Shown: piece after piece, positions 44,112-51,776 of the stretch
Position numbering within the stretch: position 1 is the first letter of the stretch
Layout of the letters: the number at the start of each line of letters is the position of its first letter
NCBI GenBank assembly: GCA_937905825.1
Contig: CALCXM010000152.1
Coordinates: 31,917-95,916, forward strand
Direction of reading: 5' to 3'
Source of the DNA: an uncultured bacterium
GTDB lineage: Bacteria; Planctomycetota; UBA1135; GCA-002686595
Length of the DNA stretch: 64,000 nucleotides
Translations under genes and position numbers: made by a program
The notes under the pieces: generated by a model
Databases searched by the model: none
Told to the model about the DNA's origin: nothing
Seen by the model: the letters and a program-made list of their open reading frames with translations, nothing else

Positions 44112-46022
44112 GTGAGTCTCTTCGATCTGCAACGACGGCCCTGGCTCGGCGCACTGCTGGTGGCTTTGTGTGGGCTGGTCTACGCGAACAGCCTCGGCGG
44201 AATGTTCGTCTACGACGATTTCGGAACCATTCGCGGCAACCCAAACATCGAGAGTCTTTGGCCCCTTTCGAGTTCAATGTCGGCACCTCCGGGTTCAGGC
44301 GCGAGCGGGCGACCGATCGTGGCGCTCTCCCTGGCGATCAACTACGCCATCGGCGGGCACGAGGTCTTCGGCTACCACCTGTTCAATGTACTCGTGCACG
44401 TGCTGACCGGGTTGGCGCTGTTCGGTTGTGTGCGTTGGGCATTGACTTGGCGTGCGAAGGGAGCCGAGCCGGCCCTTTCGCCGGTGCTCGCGGCGACCTT
44501 GCTCGCCGGCCTGTGGATGGTCCATCCCTTGAATTCGGCCGCGCTCAATCACGTCACCTATCGCAATGAGGCGCTGCTCGCGCTGTTTTACCTAACCTGC
44601 CTGTACGGAGCGATTCGAGCGCAGTGCGCGGATGCCGGATTGGGGGGCACGAAGCCTGGACCTTGGTTGCTGCTCAGCTGCTTGTCCTGCGCGGTTGCCA
44701 TGGGCTGCAAGGAGATCGCGGTCTCCCTGCCCCTCGTCGTCTTGGCCTTGAGTGCGACCTTGTTTGAGAAGGGCTGGTGGCAAACCCTGCGCGAACGCCG
44801 GCTGTACTACACAGGACTTGGCGGCACCTGGCTGCTCTTGGCTTGGATCATCTCCACCGGCGACCGCGGCGAATCCGTTGGCGTGGGAGCGGAAGGCATC
44901 GGGTCGCTCGACTACCTGCAAACTCAAGCGGGCGTCTTGCTGCACTACCTGCGGCTGTCCTTCTGGCCGGACCCCTTGGTGCTGGACTATCGCGATTGGG
45001 CTGTGGTGCGCGACTGGCAGGCGGCGCTTGTTCCCGGGGCTGTGGTTCTCGGGCTCTTTGCAGTTGCAGCCCTTGCGCTCTTGCGTCGCAAAGTCCTCGG
45101 CGCGCTCGCTATCGCCTGTTTCGCGGTCCTCGCGCCAACTTCGAGCTTCATTCCGATCACGGGAGCCATCGCGGCCGAGCATCGCATGTACCTGCCGCTC
45201 ACGGCGCTCGTCCTGCTCGTAGGAGCCTTCGTCTTCCAAGTCTGTCGACGCCTTGGCCTTCAAGGCCGGCGTTGCGAGCTGGTGCTCTCGCTCTTCGCGC
45301 TCCTGTTGATGGCGCCCTTGGCTTGGACGACGGTGCAACGCAACAAGGATTACGAAACGGGCATCTCGATTTGGCGCGACACGGTCGAGAAGCGTCCCGG
45401 GAACTCCCTGGCCTGGTCCAACTACGCCAGCGCCCTGCGTCGCCGAGGTCATCCCGATGAGTCGGAGCAGGCACTGCGCAAGTCCATCGAACTCAACCCC
45501 GGCAACCACTCCGCCCTCGAAAACCTCGGCATCCTGATGCGCGAGAGGGGCGATCTAAGTGCATCCATCGACGCCTACCGTCGAGCTGGTGAGGCGCGGC
45601 CCGACATTGGATTGCTGCAGATGAAGCTCGGGCGCGTGCTGCTTGAGTCGGGCAATCTGGCCAGCGGTCTGCAAGCCTTGGACAGGGGACTGCAGCTGGG
45701 CTTGCCCGCGAACGAGCAGGTCAGCGTCGCCATCGAGGTCGCCACCGTGTACGCCACCGCCGAAGAATCGAACCTGCGCAATGGCCCCCGCGCGCTTGAA
45801 ATCGCCCAACAGCTCAATCAGATTTCGGGGGGAACGAAGCCCCAACACCTGAGTTTGCTGGCCGCCGCTTTCGCCGAGACAGGCCGCTTTGCCGAGGCCA
45901 TCGCCACCGCCGAAAAGGCCGTTCAGGCGGCTCAATCCCGAGGACGCAGCAATCTGGCCAAGCGGCTCTTGGGCCAGCTCGAAGCCTTCCAAGCGGGGCG
46001 CCCCTGGCGTCAAGAACGGTGA
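44112..46022 (+). CDS. TMTC-like polytopic membrane protein with C-terminal TPR repeats
   Basis: I choose the GTG at 44112 (636 residues), the first start before helix 1 (LGALLVALCGLVYANSLGG). The first loop has VYDDFGTIRGNPNIESL, whose acidic YDD-like motif followed by RPIVALSLAINYAIGG is typical of GT-C fold proteins of the TMTC/ArnT-like type. About ten helices follow to residue 430. The C-terminal 200 residues contain tetratricopeptide repeats, for example NSLAWSNYASALRRRGHPDE and NHSALENLGILMRERGDLS. TMTC-type proteins are O-mannosyltransferases in animals; bacterial relatives are uncharacterised but probably transfer sugars from lipid carriers. It is divergent from the ABC transporter and convergent with the serine hydrolase. 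Confidence 0.75.
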   Translation: MSLFDLQRRPWLGALLVALCGLVYANSLGGMFVYDDFGTIRGNPNIESLWPLSSSMSAPPGSGASGRPIVALSLAINYAIGGHEVFGYHLFNVLVHVLTGLALFGCVRWALTWRAKGAEPALSPVLAATLLAGLWMVHPLNSAALNHVTYRNEALLALFYLTCLYGAIRAQCADAGLGGTKPGPWLLLSCLSCAVAMGCKEIAVSLPLVVLALSATLFEKGWWQTLRERRLYYTGLGGTWLLLAWIISTGDRGESVGVGAEGIGSLDYLQTQAGVLLHYLRLSFWPDPLVLDYRDWAVVRDWQAALVPGAVVLGLFAVAALALLRRKVLGALAIACFAVLAPTSSFIPITGAIAAEHRMYLPLTALVLLVGAFVFQVCRRLGLQGRRCELVLSLFALLLMAPLAWTTVQRNKDYETGISIWRDTVEKRPGNSLAWSNYASALRRRGHPDESEQALRKSIELNPGNHSALENLGILMRERGDLSASIDAYRRAGEARPDIGLLQMKLGRVLLESGNLASGLQALDRGLQLGLPANEQVSVAIEVATVYATAEESNLRNGPRALEIAQQLNQISGGTKPQHLSLLAAAFAETGRFAEAIATAEKAVQAAQSRGRSNLAKRLLGQLEAFQAGRPWRQER

Positions 46023-46159
46023 TACGGTCCCGTGCACACTGATGTTGATTCACAACAAGATGATGCCGCACACAGTCACCCCGATGGACCTGAAGATGAC
46101 AGGTCCCTGCTTTGCTGAGTGAACCGTCCCCAGGGAATCCGACCCCGCGTGTAGCACGA

Positions 46160-46183
46160 CCTTGTTGGAGAGCAACAACAAGG
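46160..46183. repeat. Dispersed hairpin repeat, copy 1 (between convergent genes)
   Basis: CCTTGTTG (46160-46167) pairs with CAACAAGG (46176-46183) over an eight-base loop. The hairpin and the TGTGCGA that follows recur with a single base difference at 55671-55701. A weaker related stretch lies at about 46039-46064 (TGTTGATTCACAACA). The copy sits in the gap between two convergent genes, so it may also help end transcription. Confidence 0.6.
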
Positions 46184-46202
46184 TGTGCGAGACCGTTTTC
46201 TT

Positions 46203-47663
46203 TCAACGGTCTGCTAGCTCCTTTAGCAACTGCTTCGCTTCCTCATCGCTCGGGCGCAGGTCGAGCACTTGCAGCAAGAGCTCCTGCGCGTCCTCGTCTT
46301 GACCGAGACCGTGCAGCGCCTGGGCCAGGTGCAAGAGTCCGTCGGGCTGGTCCATGTACTGCTCTAGGTTGAAAGTCAGAACGAGTTCCGCGTCCGCAAA
46401 TCGTTTGTGGCGCAGCAGCAGCCAGCCCAGGGAGTCCAGCGAACTGAAGCGGTAGATGTACTCGATCGTCGGGTGCTCGCGCAGCTCCTCGTAGGCCTCA
46501 ACCGCCGCGTCGAAGCCCTGCTGCTCGAGGGTCCGAGCGAAGGGCAGGTCGATCGTCGGACGGGGCAGCTCAACCTCCTTCCCGAGCACGGTCTCCAAAC
46601 AGATGTTGGTCAACTCTCGGATGGGAGTCGCGTCGCAGTTGCCCATCAGCACGATTCCGAGGTCCAACTCTGGCACCATGAAGACGTTCGTAGCAAACCC
46701 CACATCTGCCCCCGAGTGGCCGACAATTCGCATTCCGCGAAAGCTGTCCACGTTCCACGCCAAGCCGATTCCTGACCCCTGATCCGCTCTAAACAGCAAA
46801 TCGAAGCTTTCCTCGGACAAGAGCTCGCGCTCCAAGTCCGCCCCCCGGCTCAGGTTGAAGTGCATCCACTTGCACATGTCCTCTAGGTTCGAGTTCAGGG
46901 TTGAGCTAGGTGCATGCCGCCGGTTGTAGGGGTAGTGCGCAGAGGGCGAGTTGTCGATGCGCGGCCCATAGAAGTTGGAGTGACCCCGCGTGCGCTGGAG
47001 CTTCGGCGTTCGCGAGGGAATGAACGAAGAGTCCAGCATGCCCAAGGGGTCCAGCAGGTTGCTCTCGACGAAGTCCTCGAAGCTCGTGCCTGAGACCTTC
47101 GCGATCAAGTCTCCCAAAACATCGAAGGCCATGTTGCTGTAGGCCTCCGCAGTTCCAGGTGTGAAGCGCAAGGCCTCGCCCGTCAAGCTGCGCACATAAC
47201 GCTCCGCCGCCCCCTCGTCGGTTTGCGGTTTGTCCCATCCGTAGTCCTTGACGTCCGGCATCCCGGAGCTGTGCTGCAGAACCTGTCGGATCGTGATCTC
47301 CCGGTACATCTCACCCGCGACCTTGAAGTAGGGAAGGTGCTTCACCAACTTGTCGTCGAGCTCCAACTTGCCCGCTTCTTGCAAGAGCAGCACCGCGCTG
47401 GCCACAAAGGGTTTGGAGACCGAGGCCATGTGGAAGATCGACTTGGAGTTCACAGGCAAACCCGTTGCGCGATCCGCCGTCCCAAAGCCCTGCATGTAGA
47501 GAGTCTCGCCTCCCTGGGTGATTGCCACCGCGAGTCCCGGGAGCTCGTGTTGGTCAAGCACCTGGCCGAGCAATGGCGTGAGCTTCTCCGCGAGAGCTGC
47601 GGCAGTGATGTCTTGGGAAGGAGCGCAAAGAGCTCCGAGGAACATGAGCGGGAGGCACAGCAT
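46203..47663 (-). CDS. Secreted serine hydrolase (class C beta-lactamase fold) with C-terminal TPR-like tail
   Basis: A 486-residue exported enzyme with a short signal peptide (MLCLPLMFLGALCAPS). The penicillin-binding fold motifs are present: SxxK as SVSK at Ser81-Lys84 (in MASVSKPF), YxN as AYSNMAFD, and the third box as VGHSGADVG. This is the pattern of beta-lactamase/transpeptidase-like hydrolases of the AmpC and esterase type, which often act as D-aminopeptidases or esterases rather than antibiotic-resistance enzymes. The last 110 residues are helical with TPR-like repeats (SLGWLLLRHKRFADAELVL and LLHLAQALHGLGQDEDAQEL), unusual for this fold and probably a protein-interaction tail. It is convergent with the TMTC-like gene. 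Confidence 0.85.
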   Translation of the reverse strand: MLCLPLMFLGALCAPSQDITAAALAEKLTPLLGQVLDQHELPGLAVAITQGGETLYMQGFGTADRATGLPVNSKSIFHMASVSKPFVASAVLLLQEAGKLELDDKLVKHLPYFKVAGEMYREITIRQVLQHSSGMPDVKDYGWDKPQTDEGAAERYVRSLTGEALRFTPGTAEAYSNMAFDVLGDLIAKVSGTSFEDFVESNLLDPLGMLDSSFIPSRTPKLQRTRGHSNFYGPRIDNSPSAHYPYNRRHAPSSTLNSNLEDMCKWMHFNLSRGADLERELLSEESFDLLFRADQGSGIGLAWNVDSFRGMRIVGHSGADVGFATNVFMVPELDLGIVLMGNCDATPIRELTNICLETVLGKEVELPRPTIDLPFARTLEQQGFDAAVEAYEELREHPTIEYIYRFSSLDSLGWLLLRHKRFADAELVLTFNLEQYMDQPDGLLHLAQALHGLGQDEDAQELLLQVLDLRPSDEEAKQLLKELADR

Positions 47664-47769
47664 CGGCGAATCCTGGATGGGTTGGGAGATGGGGAGCGAG
47701 ATCGGAATGTGGGCGCGGGCACTTCTTGGAACGCTGCTGCACTTCAGGGCTGGCCCGCTGGCATGCTGC

Positions 47770-48162
47770 GTCCGTGAATCCTAAGCGCTTCGCAGAGCCG
47801 AGATATCGAGATTCAGAAAGAGTCTATTCTTCAGCAGGCCGCGCTCCAGCCGCGCGTCGCGAGCGGCGCCGGGGGAGTGGCGAAGGGGCCGTGACCAGGC
47901 CCAAGCCCATTTTGGGTTCGCGCGCCCCCCTGCGGGTTGCGGGGCCGAATCTTTCCGGATCGGGAAGCAAGCGGCCAAAAAGCGTGCTGCCGGCCCCATG
48001 CAGCCGGTGCAGCCCATGGACCTCCCGCAAGTCGGCAGGGGTTTGCGCGGACCCGCAGGCCATCCACTGACTGGCCCGTCCAAGACCCTCCGCCGCCAAA
48101 CTCGCCGCCAAGGTCCCCGGCATCCCTCACCCCGGGCTCCCGCGGGGAGCCCGGGCTTTCTC
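47770..48162 (+). ncRNA. Candidate structured non-coding RNA ending at a strong terminator
   Basis: This GC-rich stretch has no convincing protein frame on either strand but ends in a very strong plus-strand terminator (48131-48160). Several local hairpins can be drawn, for example CTTTCC with GGGAAG near 47951-47966 and GGCC with GGCC around 48059-48076. I searched by eye for RNase P, tmRNA, 6S and SRP signatures and found none of their conserved cores, so the type is unknown. Limits are approximate; only the 3' end is fixed. Confidence 0.3.
48131..48160 (+). terminator. Strong intrinsic terminator with no upstream protein gene
   Basis: CCCGGGCTCCC (48131-48141) pairs perfectly with GGGAGCCCGGG (48145-48155) over a three-base loop, then CTTTCTC follows. 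The nearest upstream protein gene is on the other strand. The T-rich side is on the plus strand, so an unannotated transcript reading rightward should end here. It also insulates the arginine decarboxylase operon that starts 100 bases later. Confidence 0.75.
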
Positions 48163-48263
48163 ATGTCGGAATGATTCGCCCCAGATCAGCCCCAAGGGGA
48201 CTCCCCCGGGGTCCATCCCGGGATTAGAATGCCGCGCCTAAAAGTTAGGAAAAAAGGAACAGC

Positions 48264-50201
48264 ATGAATCAGTGGACAGTTCAAGACAGCAAAAGCCTCT
48301 ACAACATAGAGAACTGGAGCCTGGGATACTTCGGCGTCAACAAGGCAGGGAATGTCGAAGCGAAGCCGGAGGGATCCGCCGATCGCTTGGACCTGCGTGA
48401 CCTCGTTGATCAGTTGAAACGTCGTGGGGTCGAGACCCCGATGCTGTTGCGTTTCGACGGTGTTCTTCGTTCGCGAGTGCGCGACCTCTTCGAAGCGTTT
48501 GACAACGCTCGCAAGGAGTTCGACTACCCCGCCAACTATCGCCTGGTTTATCCGATCAAGGTCAACCAAGAACGCGAAGTGGTAGAGGCCCTGCTCAAGG
48601 AAGGACGCAGCCGCGGCATGGGCTTGGAGATCGGAAGCAAGCCCGAACTGATCGCTGTCATGACCTTGCGCGGTGGCGCGGATGACAGCCTAGTCATCTG
48701 CAACGGCTACAAGGACGAAGAGTACATCGAACTCGCGCTCCTCGCCCAGAAGCTCGGGATCACCCCCGTGATCGTCATCGAGAAGTTCACGGAACTAGAA
48801 ACGGTCCTACGCAAATCCGCTGAGTTGGAGATTCAACCCATCATCGGGGTGCGCTCGAAACTGTCCTACCGGGGCTCGGGTCGCTGGTCGGAGTCCGGCG
48901 GCCATCGCTCCAAGTTCGGCCTGACGACCCAAGAGATCGTGGCGGTGGTTGAGCGTCTCAAGGGGACGGACCAGCTCTCTTGCCTGCGCCTGCTGCACTT
49001 CCACTTGGGCAGCCAAATCACCAACATCCGCTCCCTCAAGACCGGGTTGCGCGAAGCGACGCACACGCTCACCGGGTTGTCCGAGATGGGCGTCAATATC
49101 GAGTGGTTCGACGTAGGCGGCGGACTAGGAATCGACTACGACGGTTCGAGCACGAACTTTGACTCGTCCATGAACTACTCCTTGCAAGAGTACGCCAACG
49201 ACGTGGTCTACCAAGTAGGCGAGGCGTGCAAGGAAGCGGAGATCAAAGCTCCGACAATCCTGACGGAATCGGGCCGCGCACTCTCCGCGCACCACGCGGT
49301 CCTGATCACGGAGGTCCTCGGCGTCTCGGCTCCGGTCGAACAGGAAGCTCCCAAGATCCCCGACGACGACGACCACGAGCTCGTGCGCGACGCTCACGAG
49401 CTGTTCGGTTCCATCACGGAGAAGAACTTCCAAGAGGCCTACCACGATCTGCGCGAGGTGCGCGAGCAGGCCCGCATGCTGTTCAACACGGGCCAACTCA
49501 CGATGGTCGATCGCGCCAGCTTTGAGGTCTGGTACTGGAAGGGGCTGCAGCGAATTCACCTGGTGACCTCCTCCCTCGACTACGTGTCGGAAGAGTTCGC
49601 AAATTTGGAGCGGGATCTGGCGGAGACCTACTTCGTCAACTTCTCCCTCTTCCAGTCCCTGCCCGATTCCTGGGCCATCAAGCAGCTCTTCCCTGTCATG
49701 CCTTTGCAGCGACTGGACGAAGAGCCCACCCAACGGGGGGTCCTGGCGGACATCACTTGCGACTCCGACGGCAAGATCGATCGTTTCATCAGCTTGCGTG
49801 AAGTCAAGCGCACGCTCGAGTTGCACCGGGTGCGCAAGAACGAGCCCTACTACCTCGGTATCTTCTTGGTGGGTGCCTACCAGGAGATCCTGGGGGACAT
49901 GCACAACCTGTTCGGCGACACCAACATCGTCCACGTGGACACCGACGGCCAAGGCAGGCCGCACCTGCACCACATCGTGCGCGGGGAACGCGTCCAGGAC
50001 GTGCTCGCCCATGTGGAGTACTACGAAAAAGACCTCCTGCGGGACATGCGCCGACACATCGAGGACAGCCTCGACCGCGGCCTAATGACCTTCGAGGAAT
50101 CCGCTCTTGTTTGGCGCCGCTTCGAAGCAGCGCTCAACGGTTACACCTACCTTTCCCGGGACTCCGCCAAGAAGGCGAAAGCCCCCACCCTGCCCTCCTA
50201 A
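48264..50201 (+). CDS. speA: Biosynthetic arginine decarboxylase
   Basis: A 645-residue PLP enzyme of the fold III group, the usual length for biosynthetic SpeA. The PLP lysine lies in LVYPIKVNQEREV (Lys99). The phosphate-binding glycines appear in FDVGGGLGIDYDG, and the substrate region LTESGRALSAHHAVLITEVL is present, as are the RWSESGGHRSKFGL and LLHFHLGSQI segments typical of SpeA. It converts arginine to agmatine and CO2, the first step to putrescine. AAGGAAC lies before the ATG at 48264. The stop is two bases before the SlyD-like start, and two surface-glycan genes follow, so an operon of four genes is likely. Why polyamine synthesis is joined to glycan genes is unclear. Confidence 0.95.
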   Translation: MNQWTVQDSKSLYNIENWSLGYFGVNKAGNVEAKPEGSADRLDLRDLVDQLKRRGVETPMLLRFDGVLRSRVRDLFEAFDNARKEFDYPANYRLVYPIKVNQEREVVEALLKEGRSRGMGLEIGSKPELIAVMTLRGGADDSLVICNGYKDEEYIELALLAQKLGITPVIVIEKFTELETVLRKSAELEIQPIIGVRSKLSYRGSGRWSESGGHRSKFGLTTQEIVAVVERLKGTDQLSCLRLLHFHLGSQITNIRSLKTGLREATHTLTGLSEMGVNIEWFDVGGGLGIDYDGSSTNFDSSMNYSLQEYANDVVYQVGEACKEAEIKAPTILTESGRALSAHHAVLITEVLGVSAPVEQEAPKIPDDDDHELVRDAHELFGSITEKNFQEAYHDLREVREQARMLFNTGQLTMVDRASFEVWYWKGLQRIHLVTSSLDYVSEEFANLERDLAETYFVNFSLFQSLPDSWAIKQLFPVMPLQRLDEEPTQRGVLADITCDSDGKIDRFISLREVKRTLELHRVRKNEPYYLGIFLVGAYQEILGDMHNLFGDTNIVHVDTDGQGRPHLHHIVRGERVQDVLAHVEYYEKDLLRDMRRHIEDSLDRGLMTFEESALVWRRFEAALNGYTYLSRDSAKKAKAPTLPS

Positions 50202-50203
50202 TA

Positions 50204-50731
50204 ATGAAGATCTCTGAAGGTCACCTCGTCGAACTCGAATACACCCTCCAAGTTGAAGGCGGCGAAATCGTCGAATCCAGCGCAGAAGAAGGTCCCCTGC
50301 AATACCTGCACGGCGGCGGAGACATCCCGGAGCTGCTAGAAAAAGCGCTGGAAGGCAAGACCATTGGCGACAAGGTCGAGCTGACCTTGAGCCCCGCGGA
50401 CGCATTCGGCGAGTACGACGTCGAGGCCCTGACCACCGTCCCCCGCGACGAGTTTCCGGCCGACGCCGAGCTCGAGAAGGACCAGTGGATTCAAGTGCAA
50501 GTCGTCATGGATGAAGACGACGAGCCCGGCGATGAGGACGACGACGAGGAGTACGACATCGAGATGCGCGTGGTTGAAGCCAACGCCGAAAGTGTTGTGC
50601 TCGACGCCAACCACCCCTTGGCGGGCAAGACCATCACCTACAAGGTCGAGGTCAAGGATCACCGCAAAGCCACCGCATCCGACCTGGAAGAACTCCACGT
50701 TCACGGAGAGAACTGCGACCACGACCACTAG
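50204..50731 (+). CDS. FKBP-type peptidyl-prolyl isomerase, SlyD-like
   Basis: A 175-residue protein starting two bases after the arginine decarboxylase stop. The N-terminus matches SlyD-like FKBP domains: VELEYTLQVEGGEIVESS, then GPLQYLHGGGDIPELLEKAL and DKVELTLSPADAFGEYD. The insert-in-flap region follows, interrupted by a very acidic stretch (DEDDEPGDEDDDEEYD). The chain closes with NHPLAGKTITYKVEVKD and a short His/Cys tail (HVHGENCDHDH), which could bind nickel or other metals as in SlyD. It probably folds proteins in the cytoplasm and may serve metal-enzyme maturation. The acidic insert is longer than I would expect and may be lineage-specific. Confidence 0.85.
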   Translation: MKISEGHLVELEYTLQVEGGEIVESSAEEGPLQYLHGGGDIPELLEKALEGKTIGDKVELTLSPADAFGEYDVEALTTVPRDEFPADAELEKDQWIQVQVVMDEDDEPGDEDDDEEYDIEMRVVEANAESVVLDANHPLAGKTITYKVEVKDHRKATASDLEELHVHGENCDHDH

Positions 50732-50738
50732 TCGTTCG

Positions 50739-51776
50739 ATGTCCCACCCCTTTCTCCGTAACTATCGCGCACTGGATTTGCCCGATGGACATCCACCGGT
50801 CTTGATGGTGGTGATCGATACGGAGGAAGAATTCGACTGGCACCTGCCCTTCGACCGCAAGAACACGTCGGTCGAATCCATGCGCCACGTCGAGAAGGCT
50901 CAGGAAGTCTTCGATGAGTTCGGCATCCGGCCGACCTACGTGGTGGATCACCCGGTGGCTTCCCAAGAAACGGGATACAGCCTTCTACGCGAATTCGTGA
51001 GCTCCGGTCGTGCGACGATCGGAGCCCACTTGCATCCCTGGGTTTCACCACCCCACGAGGAAGGCGTCAACTCCTTCAACTCCTACCCGGGAAATCTCTC
51101 GGCACGTTTGGAGGAGGAGAAGATCGCGCGCCTCACCGAGCAGATCACGCGCACCTTCGGCGCTCGGCCGACGATCTACAAAGCGGGGCGCTACGGTTTC
51201 GGGCCCAACACTGGGGAGATCCTCAGCAAGTTGGGGTACGAGATCGACCTTTCGGGCTTCGCCGGATTTGACCTGTCCGAGGACGGCGGTCCCGACTAGT
51301 CCAATCTGGCGAGCGTGCCCTACTCCTTCGGCCTGAAAGGGGATCTCGTCGGCTTGCCCACCACGGGAGGCTTCGTCGGCTGGCTGTCGCGCTTCGCGCC
51401 GGGCCTCTACCATCGCTCCCTCAGCGCGCCGTTCGCGACCTTCCGCTTGCCCGGCATCCTCTCGCGACTCGGTGCCCTAGAGCGTTTGGCTTTGAGCCCG
51501 GAAGGATTTACCCTCCAGCACCAAAAGAACCTCACCAAGAGTCTTTTGGCTCGGGGGTCGAAGGTTCTAACCTTCGCTTTTCACAGTCCCTCGATGCAGC
51601 CCGGGCAAACTCCCTACGTGCGCAGCCAAGAGGACCTGAAGAAGTTCCTCGCGAACTGTCGACAGTACTTCGACTTCTTCCTCAACGAAGTCGGAGGAGC
51701 GACGATGGGCGCCCTCGAGCTCCGCGAACTTCTCGTCAATCCGTCCGCCGCCAACTACCCCCACCTGACCCTTTGA
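50739..51776 (+). pseudogene. Polysaccharide deacetylase-family gene interrupted by one in-frame amber codon
   Basis: Two open parts share one frame and are separated only by a TAG at 51297-51299. The first part (50739 on, MSHPFLRNYRALDL) carries deacetylase-type motifs: LMVVIDTEEEFDWHL with the Asp, VVDHPVASQ, and ATIGAHLHPW with paired His. The second part continues PYSFGLKGDLVGLPTTGGF and FAFHSPSMQPGQ and gives the expected full length of about 345 residues. The residue lost at the TAG is probably Tyr, one base away. The C-terminal end overlaps the TTG start of the carbamoyltransferase. Either a real nonsense mutation, a sequencing error, or read-through. The intact form would remove acetyl groups from a surface glycan. 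Confidence 0.75.

Noticed and set aside
46203..47663. Antibiotic-resistance beta-lactamase
   Set aside because: The motifs fit the broad serine-hydrolase/DD-peptidase group and the protein has an extra TPR-like tail; nothing indicates activity against drugs.
47781..48164. Minus-strand frame of about 127 codons in the gap before speA
   Set aside because: Arg/Pro/Gly-rich with no recognisable fold; overlapping frames on both strands are equally open, as expected for GC-rich structured RNA or spacer.
51297..51299. Selenocysteine or other standard recoding at the deacetylase stop
   Set aside because: The codon is TAG, not TGA, and no insertion-element hairpin was seen after it. Pyrrolysine genes are not in the window, so recoding remains only a formal possibility.
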